Shown: piece by piece, positions 7,198-12,355 of the stretch
Layout: every line of letters begins with the position of its first letter
Numbering within the stretch: the stretch's first letter is position 1
Assembly (NCBI GenBank): GCA_902475445.1
Contig: CABRZN010000025.1
Span: 1-17,451 of the forward strand
Source: an uncultured Collinsella sp.
GTDB taxonomy: Bacteria > Actinomycetota > Coriobacteriia > Coriobacteriales > Coriobacteriaceae
Direction: 5' to 3'
Length of the DNA stretch: 17,451 bases
Notes under the pieces: model-generated
What the model saw: only the letters and a program-made list of their open reading frames with translations
Databases searched by the model: none
What the model was told of the DNA's origin: nothing
Translations under genes and position numbers: made by a program

Positions 7198-7854
7198 ATG
7201 ACCCTTCTCGAACTGTTCCAGCTGCTGAAGAAGCACCTTCAGCTGGTCATCACCCTTCCGGTGGTCTGCGCGATCGCCATGGGCATCGTGTCCTTCGTTG
7301 CGATGGACAACACCTATACCGCGACGACGAGCATGTACATTCTCGCCAAGACCGACGATAGCGGTCAGATGAGCTACAACGATCTCTCGGCGAGCCAGAT
7401 GCTTTCCAACGATATCGCCACGCTGCTGGATAGCGATAGCGTTAAGAGCGGCGCAGCCAATGAACTGGGCCTCACCGATCTGGATGACTACAAGGTGTCT
7501 GTTTCCTCCGAGACCACCACGCGTGTCATTACGCTTTCGGTTACCGGCACCGATGCCAAGGAGACGGCTAAGGTCGCAAAGGCCATGGCCAGCTCGGTGA
7601 GTACGGTCGCTCAGAACGTCGGCGCTGCCCAGAGCATCAACGTTATCGACGAGGCTAAGACCCCCGAAGCCCCCAGCGGTCCCAAGCGTATGCTGTACGT
7701 TGCTGTCGCGTTCCTCGCGGGCATCTTTATCGCAGTTGCCTATGTCGTTTTGGCAGACATGCTCAACACCCGCATCCGCGGTGCCGAAGAGGCAGAAGAG
7801 CTCCTGGGCATTCCCGTTGTTGGCCGAATTCCGGCTATGAAAGGTGGTAAATAG
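7198..7854 (+). CDS. Wzz/CpsC-type membrane activator of a tyrosine kinase
   Basis: Polysaccharide co-polymerase-type protein of 218 residues. It has two membrane segments (about 15-36 and 165-187) around an extracytoplasmic helical region of about 125 residues. A proline-rich motif (TPEAPSGPKR) precedes the second segment, as in Wzz/CapA/YveK proteins. The short cytoplasmic tail (AEELLGIPVVGRIPAM) is the part that in this family touches and activates the separate BY-kinase. The gene starts at an ATG after GAAAGG, and the kinase starts 2 bp after its stop. In characterised systems this protein sets chain length and turns on the kinase; here no chain-building enzymes are nearby. Confidence 0.88.
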   Translation: MTLLELFQLLKKHLQLVITLPVVCAIAMGIVSFVAMDNTYTATTSMYILAKTDDSGQMSYNDLSASQMLSNDIATLLDSDSVKSGAANELGLTDLDDYKVSVSSETTTRVITLSVTGTDAKETAKVAKAMASSVSTVAQNVGAAQSINVIDEAKTPEAPSGPKRMLYVAVAFLAGIFIAVAYVVLADMLNTRIRGAEEAEELLGIPVVGRIPAMKGGK

Positions 7855-7856
7855 GC

Positions 7857-8594
7857 ATGGCTAAGGCAAAGAACACCGATAAGCTCGTTGTACAGAATGC
7901 CGCCAAGACCCTTCTGGCCAACATCCGCTTTGCGAGCGTGGACGACCCCATTCGCACCATCACCGTTACGTCCTCGATTCCCAACGAGGGCAAGTCTACG
8001 GTTTCCATCAACCTTGCCCAGGCTATCGCCACCAGCGGCAAGAGCGTCCTGCTGGTCGAGGCTGATATGCGTCGCAGGTCCCTTGCCGATATGCTCGGCG
8101 TCCGCTCCCGCGGCGGACTCTATGCAGTCCTTTCCGAGCAGGTTTCTATTGACCAGGCGATTGTCGAGACGGGGCAGAAGAACTTCTACTTCCTCGATGC
8201 CGAGCCGCATATTCCCAATCCTGCCGACATCATCGTCTCTCACCGCTTTGCCAAGCTGGTAAAGGCACTGTCCGCCAAGTTCCAGTACGTTATCTTTGAT
8301 GCTCCCCCGGTCGGCACCTTCATCGATGCTGCCGAGATCGCAAGTCTGACCGACGGTGCGCTTTTTGTCGTGCGTGAGGATTTCACCAAGCGCGAGGAGG
8401 CGCTCAACGCCATCGGTCAGCTTAAGAAGTCCGAGAAGGTCAAGCTCATCGGTACCGTTATGAACTACTGCGAGACCGAGACCAGCGAGTACTACTACTC
8501 CTACTACACCAAGGACGGTAAGAAGGTGAAGAAGGGCTCCGACGATCAGGGGACTTCCAAAAAGGGCATCTTCACCAACCGAGCAAACGTTTAG
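7857..8594 (+). CDS. Bacterial tyrosine kinase (BY-kinase, CpsD/CapB/YwqD family)
   Basis: Cytoplasmic protein-tyrosine kinase of 245 residues with a P-loop fold. Walker A is SSIPNEGKST (K46). Walker A' is LLVEADMRR (D70), with Glu in place of the usual first Asp. Walker B is VIFDAPPVG (D148). A tyrosine cluster near the C-terminus (Y212-214, Y216-217) is the usual autophosphorylation site, followed by a basic tail. It is the Gram-positive arrangement, with the activator as a separate protein directly upstream; AAAGGTGG overlaps the end of that gene. In known systems ring formation and phosphorylation cycles control export of capsule or exopolysaccharide. MinD/ParA-type ATPases share the fold, but the tyrosine cluster and neighbours favour a BY-kinase. 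Confidence 0.9.
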   Translation: MAKAKNTDKLVVQNAAKTLLANIRFASVDDPIRTITVTSSIPNEGKSTVSINLAQAIATSGKSVLLVEADMRRRSLADMLGVRSRGGLYAVLSEQVSIDQAIVETGQKNFYFLDAEPHIPNPADIIVSHRFAKLVKALSAKFQYVIFDAPPVGTFIDAAEIASLTDGALFVVREDFTKREEALNAIGQLKKSEKVKLIGTVMNYCETETSEYYYSYYTKDGKKVKKGSDDQGTSKKGIFTNRANV

Positions 8595-8611
8595 TTGATT
8601 AAGGCTGACCT

Positions 8612-9262
8612 ATGCGTGACATTCATTGCCATATCTTGCCGGGTGTAGACGACGGCGCCGCCGATCTCGATGAGAGCTTGGCGATGCTCGAGGCTGCCAA
8701 GCGGGCCGGTGTAACCAGAATCGTTTGCACTCCTCACTGCCGTGATCCCTATTTTGATTACGACAAGATGTGGGATGCCTTTGAGCTGCTGCGTGATAAC
8801 GCTGACGGTTTTCCGCTCCAGATGGGCTTCGAGGTCAACCATCGAAAGCTCGTTGAGCTTGGTATCGATGCCGCGGAGCACTTGCATTTCGATGGGACCA
8901 ACGAGTTTTTGCTCGAGCTTTCGACGCATGCCGATGCGTATGCGTTTAGAGAGTACGAGAACACGATTTACGATTTGCAGTGCCGTGGCTACCAGGTGAT
9001 CATCGCTCATCCTGAGCGCTATCGTGCGGTTCAAAAGGATGTAAGCGTGGCGGAGCGCCTGGTCGATATGGGCTGCAAGCTGCAGGCTTCGGCGGACTTT
9101 ATTGCCGGCGGTCGCTTTGGTCGCGAGAAAAAGCCGGCACAGCGCCTGTTCGATCAGAACCTGTACAGCTTCATCGCGAGCGATGCCCATAACGTGGGTC
9201 ATTACGACTGCCTGGCGAAGGCTCGCGCGAAGTTTAGCGTGCGCGGAGCTCACTTTCGCTAA
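8612..9262 (+). CDS. PHP-type protein-tyrosine phosphatase (CpsB/CapC/YwqE family)
   Basis: Metal-dependent phosphatase expected to dephosphorylate the kinase encoded just upstream. The family metal ligands are visible: H5 and H7 (DIHCHILPGVDDG), H42 (TPH), E74 (GFEVN), H133 (IAHPERY), and D191/H193 (SDAHN). The LQASADFIAGGRFG segment is also typical. At 216 residues it is about 25-40 shorter than CpsB or YwqE. The missing part is the C-terminal helix and NP-containing tail after SDAHN, and the catalytic core appears complete. The start ATG follows AAGG with 7-nt spacing. It closes the three-gene activator-kinase-phosphatase unit. Confidence 0.9.
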   Translation: MRDIHCHILPGVDDGAADLDESLAMLEAAKRAGVTRIVCTPHCRDPYFDYDKMWDAFELLRDNADGFPLQMGFEVNHRKLVELGIDAAEHLHFDGTNEFLLELSTHADAYAFREYENTIYDLQCRGYQVIIAHPERYRAVQKDVSVAERLVDMGCKLQASADFIAGGRFGREKKPAQRLFDQNLYSFIASDAHNVGHYDCLAKARAKFSVRGAHFR

Positions 9263-9301
9263 AATCTGTCCCTAACGTTCGCATTGAATGAAAGGGCAGC
9301 C

Positions 9302-9802
9302 ATGGATATCCAACTTAAGACGGGATGCTTTGATGACGCGGCGTTGGTGCGCCGCGTCGTTTTTATGGACGAGCAGGGCTACGAGAATGAGTTTGACGCT
9401 ATCGACGAGGATCCGAACTGCATTCATGTGACGCTCTATGTAGACGGTGAGCTTGCCGGTTGCTCGCGCGTGTTTCCCGAAGAACTCGAGCGCGCAGCTG
9501 ACGCAGAGGCTCCGGTGTCGCCGGCGTGCGACTTGGACGAAGGCGTCGCGGCGGGGGAGACCTACATTATGGGGCGCGTGGCCGTGCTGCCGAGCATGCG
9601 CCGTCGCGGTTTGGCGAGCAAGATTGTCGAGGCCAGTGATACGTGCGCGCGTGATGCCGGCGCCAAGCTCATTAAGCTGCATGCGCAGGAATACGTGCTG
9701 CCGCTCTATGCCAAGGCGGGTTACACGCAGATTGCCCCGGTGGACTACGAAGACGAGGGCCAGCCCCATGCTTGGATGGCCAAGCGCGTAGATGGCAGAT
9801 AG
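9302..9802 (+). CDS. GNAT-family N-acetyltransferase
   Basis: Protein of 166 residues, the usual size for a single GNAT domain. The acetyl-CoA binding motif A is clear: GRVAVLPSMRRRGLASKIV (about 91-109), with the RRRGLA pyrophosphate loop. The segments VFMDEQGY near residue 20 and LHAQEYVLPLYAKAGY near 130-141 resemble the ElaA/YjcF type. The substrate cannot be read from the sequence. I chose ATG 9302 because GAAAGGG (9290-9296) precedes it; a TTG at 9284 in the same frame is less likely. It lies 39 bp after the phosphatase gene and may be read through from it. No terminator is visible between them. Confidence 0.85.
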   Translation: MDIQLKTGCFDDAALVRRVVFMDEQGYENEFDAIDEDPNCIHVTLYVDGELAGCSRVFPEELERAADAEAPVSPACDLDEGVAAGETYIMGRVAVLPSMRRRGLASKIVEASDTCARDAGAKLIKLHAQEYVLPLYAKAGYTQIAPVDYEDEGQPHAWMAKRVDGR

Positions 9803-9844
9803 GGACGTTCCTTTCCTGCCGGCAGTCGGGGACACTCCTTGGCA
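9802..9844. repeat. Palindrome flanked by an imperfect direct repeat (possible extragenic repeat)
   Basis: The perfect palindrome CTGCCGGCAG (9816-9825) lies between GGGACGTTCCTTT (9802-9814) and GGGACACTCCTT (9829-9840), two near-copies 27 bp apart. The block begins at the stop codon of the acetyltransferase. Such a layout is common in dispersed extragenic repeats, but copy number in this genome cannot be seen from the window. Confidence 0.4.
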
Positions 9845-9912
9845 ATTGGCGCATCAGAGCGTTTGGACATACAGTTTTTCGATTCCGTATGTATATATGC
9901 GCGCTAATGGGT

Positions 9913-9918
9913 TATAAA
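9913..9918 (+). promoter_or_regulatory. Possible -10 box for htpG
   Basis: TATAAA within GGTTATAAAATC is a good -10 match, but no clear -35 lies 16-18 bp upstream. It would give a leader of about 80 nt before the htpG ATG. No CIRCE (TTAGCACTC inverted repeat) or HAIR-type heat-shock operator was found in 9803-10004. Confidence 0.4.
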
Positions 9919-9949
9919 ATCTAAGTCTGAACATAGCAGGTCTGCGATG

Positions 9950-9974
9950 CGGCTCGGGCAACCGGGCCGTTTTT
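9950..9974 (+). terminator. Terminator hairpin inside the htpG leader
   Basis: CGGCTCGG (9950-9957) pairs with CCGGGCCG (9962-9969) as an 8-bp stem (one G-T pair) closed by a GCAA tetraloop, followed directly by TTTTT (9970-9974). It lies between the likely -10 at 9913 and the htpG start at 10005. If the promoter is upstream of it, it is an attenuator or ends a small leader RNA of about 50 nt. Otherwise it ends the acetyltransferase transcript and htpG starts from an unseen promoter in the last 30 bp. Confidence 0.7.
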
Positions 9975-10004
9975 GCGGACGGGGGTAGCGCGAAAGGACT
10001 GCAT

Positions 10005-12029
10005 ATGCGTCAATTTAAGACCGAGAGCAAAAAACTGCTCGACCTCATGATCAACTCCATCTACACCAATAAGGAAATCTTCCTGCGCGAGCTTATCTCC
10101 AACGCGAGCGATGCCGTCGACAAGCTCAACTTTAAGAGCCTGCAGGACCCGAGCGTCAAGCTCGACCAGGGCGACCTGGCTATTCGTGTTTCCTTTGATA
10201 AAGATGCCCGTACCATCACCATTTCGGATAACGGTATCGGCATGACCGCCGAGGAGCTCGAGCGCAATCTGGGCACCATCGCCCATTCCGGCTCCGAGGA
10301 GTTTAAGACTGAGAACGCCGAGCAGCAGGGTTCCGATGTCGACATCATCGGTCAGTTTGGCGTGGGTTTCTACTCCGCCTTTATGGTCGCCAGCCACGTG
10401 AAGGTCGTCAGCCGCGCTTATGGCGAGGATATCGCCCACGTTTGGGAGTCCGACGGTCTTGAGGGCTACACCATCGAGGATGGCGAGCGTGCTGAGCACG
10501 GTACCGATGTCATCCTGACGCTGCGCGAGAACGAGAAGCTCGACGCCGACGGCGAGGCCGAGACCTACGATCGCTTCCTGACCGAGTGGGGCCTCAAGAG
10601 CCTGATTCAGCAGTACAGCAACTATGTGCGCTACCCGATTCAGATGATGGTGTCCAAGAGCCGCCAGAAGCCCAAGCCCGAGGATGCTGGCGATGACTAC
10701 ACGCCCGAGTACGAGGACTACCAGGAGCTCGAGACCGTCAACTCAATGACGCCGATCTGGAAAAAGCGCAGCTCCGATGTCGAGCAGAAGGACTACGACG
10801 AGTTCTACAAGTCAACGTTCCACGACTTTGACGATCCTGCACGCACCATCAGCTTCCATGCTGAGGGCACGCTCGAGTACGACGCCCTGCTGTTTGTGCC
10901 GGGCCGCGCCCCGTTCGATCTGTACAGCAAGGACTACGAGAAGGGCCTGGCGCTCTACAGCTCCAACGTGCTGATTATGGAGAAGTGCGACGACCTGCTG
11001 CCCGACTACTACAACTTTGTCCGTGGCGTCGTGGATTCCGCCGACGTGTCGCTCAACATCTCGCGCGAGACGCTGCAGCAGAACCGTCAGCTCAAGGCCA
11101 TCGCCAAGCGCGTGGAAAAGAAGATCACCGCCGACCTTGAGGATATGCGTGACAACGACCGCGAGGCCTACGAGAAGTTCTTTGAGAACTTTGGCCGCGG
11201 TCTTAAGTACGGCATCTACTCGAGCTATGGCATGAAGGCCGATGAGCTCGCCGACCTGTTGCTGTTCTGGTCTGCCAAGGAACAGAAGATGATTACCCTG
11301 GCCGAGTATGCCAAGGGCATGCCCGAGGACCAGAAGGCCATCTACTACGCCGCCGGTGACTCGCGTGAGCGCTTGGCCAAGATGCCCGTGGTAAAGGGCG
11401 TGCTCGACCGCGGCTATGACGTGCTGCTGCTGACGCAGGATGTGGATGAGTTCACGTTCCAGGCTATGCGTGAGTACGTTGCCGCCGATATGCCCAAGAT
11501 CTACGAGGACGATGCTGCCCGCGAGGCTGCCGAGAAGGCTGTGGCCGACGGTGCCGAGCCCGAGGTCGAGGATCGTCATCTGGAGCTCAAGAACGTCGCG
11601 ACCGGTGATCTTGACCTGGCGACCGAGGATGAGAAGAAGGAGGCCGAGGACGCCACCAAGGAGAACGAGGACCTCTTTAGCGCCATGAAGGAGGCACTCG
11701 GTGACAAGGTCGAGAAAGTTGCCGTCTCCGCGCGCCTGACCGATGCTCCCGCTTGCATCACCACCGAGGGCCCGCTTTCGCTCGAGATGGAGAAGGTGCT
11801 CCAGAAGGGACCCGAGGGCGCGCCCGACGGCATGCCCAAGAGCCAGCGCGTGCTCGAGCTCAACGCCAAGCACCCGGTCTTCGACAAGCTTGTCGCTGCC
11901 CAGAAGGCAGGCGACGCCGACAAGATCAAGCAGTACTCTGGTCTGCTCTATGACCAGGCTCTGCTGGTCGAGGGCATCCTCCCCGAGGACCCCGTAGCTT
12001 TCGCCGCGGCTGTTTGCAACTTGATGTAG
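10005..12029 (+). CDS. htpG: Molecular chaperone HtpG (bacterial Hsp90)
   Basis: ATP-dependent dimeric chaperone of the cytoplasm, 674 residues, somewhat longer than the E. coli protein (624). The N-terminal GHKL ATPase domain shows E29 and N33 in FLRELISNASDAVDKL, D75 in SDNGIGM, and GQFGVGFYSAF (116-126). The middle domain has the conserved SRETLQQNR, whose Arg contacts ATP (about 359). The C-terminal dimerisation domain is present to the end. Extra length includes an acidic, Lys/Glu-rich stretch around residues 540-560. The start ATG follows GAAAGGA with suitable spacing. It stands alone, preceded by a leader hairpin and followed by two strong hairpins, so it is probably a single-gene unit. 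Confidence 0.97.
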   Translation: MRQFKTESKKLLDLMINSIYTNKEIFLRELISNASDAVDKLNFKSLQDPSVKLDQGDLAIRVSFDKDARTITISDNGIGMTAEELERNLGTIAHSGSEEFKTENAEQQGSDVDIIGQFGVGFYSAFMVASHVKVVSRAYGEDIAHVWESDGLEGYTIEDGERAEHGTDVILTLRENEKLDADGEAETYDRFLTEWGLKSLIQQYSNYVRYPIQMMVSKSRQKPKPEDAGDDYTPEYEDYQELETVNSMTPIWKKRSSDVEQKDYDEFYKSTFHDFDDPARTISFHAEGTLEYDALLFVPGRAPFDLYSKDYEKGLALYSSNVLIMEKCDDLLPDYYNFVRGVVDSADVSLNISRETLQQNRQLKAIAKRVEKKITADLEDMRDNDREAYEKFFENFGRGLKYGIYSSYGMKADELADLLLFWSAKEQKMITLAEYAKGMPEDQKAIYYAAGDSRERLAKMPVVKGVLDRGYDVLLLTQDVDEFTFQAMREYVAADMPKIYEDDAAREAAEKAVADGAEPEVEDRHLELKNVATGDLDLATEDEKKEAEDATKENEDLFSAMKEALGDKVEKVAVSARLTDAPACITTEGPLSLEMEKVLQKGPEGAPDGMPKSQRVLELNAKHPVFDKLVAAQKAGDADKIKQYSGLLYDQALLVEGILPEDPVAFAAAVCNLM

Positions 12030-12060
12030 TTCGGGGATACGGCACCGTAGCTAGATTAGA

Positions 12061-12131
12061 ACGAGAGTGGATAATCTCCCACTTTTGGCTCGAATGGGGG
12101 CTTGAAGTGGGAGATTTTCCACTCTCGTTTC
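12061..12131 (+). terminator. Very long hairpin downstream of htpG (terminator or palindromic repeat)
   Basis: ACGAGAGTGGA (12061-12071) pairs with TCCACTCTCGT (12118-12128), and AATCTCCCACTT (12073-12084) pairs with AAGTGGGAGATT (12105-12116). Only one T-T mismatch separates the two blocks, so each arm is 24 nt around a 20-nt loop. TTTCCTTTT follows. It lies 30 bp past the htpG stop, where a terminator is expected, but it is far longer than a normal one and may be a mobile or dispersed palindromic element. Confidence 0.7.
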
Positions 12132-12137
12132 CTTTTG

Positions 12138-12170
12138 AATGATCCCTCCGTCCCCAAGGGATCATTTATT
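12138..12170 (+). terminator. Second terminator hairpin downstream of htpG
   Basis: AATGATCCCT (12138-12147) pairs with AGGGATCATT (12157-12166), a perfect 10-bp stem with a 9-nt loop, followed by TATTTG. It starts only 10 bp after the longer hairpin. The tail is weakly T-rich. Confidence 0.6.
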
Positions 12171-12211
12171 TGTGCGGGTTGTGGTTTTGTGACCTGCTGA
12201 AATTTAGGATA

Positions 12212-12226
12212 CTGTACAACTGTACG
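12212..12226. promoter_or_regulatory. CTGTAC direct repeat, candidate operator upstream of the YhgE pair
   Basis: CTGTAC occurs at 12212-12217 and 12220-12225, separated by AA. The core GTAC-AACT-GTAC is also palindromic in its half-sites, as in many TetR-type operators. It overlaps the position of a -35 for the TATATT box at 12244-12249, so a bound repressor would block that promoter. No regulator gene is adjacent. Confidence 0.35.
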
Positions 12227-12355
12227 TTAACTCATCTTCGTAGTATATTGCTACCCGCAAAACTCAACACCATTGTGCTTTGAGACGTTAAAGCGCCTAC
12301 TACAATGGTTGTCGATAGTACGATTCGATTCAACGACAGGATGGATGGTCCAAGC

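Larger units (their letters stand above)
12030..12355. other. 326-bp intergenic region between htpG and the first YhgE gene
   Basis: It holds the two hairpins at 12061-12170, then about 180 bp of AT-richer sequence with candidate promoter elements for the YhgE pair. These are TATATT (12244-12249) with TGTACG 17 bp upstream, and TTGAGA (12280-12285) with TACAAT (12301-12306) at a 15-bp spacing. No small protein gene with a ribosome site was seen. Confidence 0.6.

Noticed and set aside
9803..10004. Heat-shock operator (CIRCE or HAIR) upstream of htpG
   Set aside because: Neither inverted repeat is present in this region.
10812..11873. Open frame on the minus strand (353 codons)
   Set aside because: Antisense to the middle of htpG; a shadow frame with no domain.
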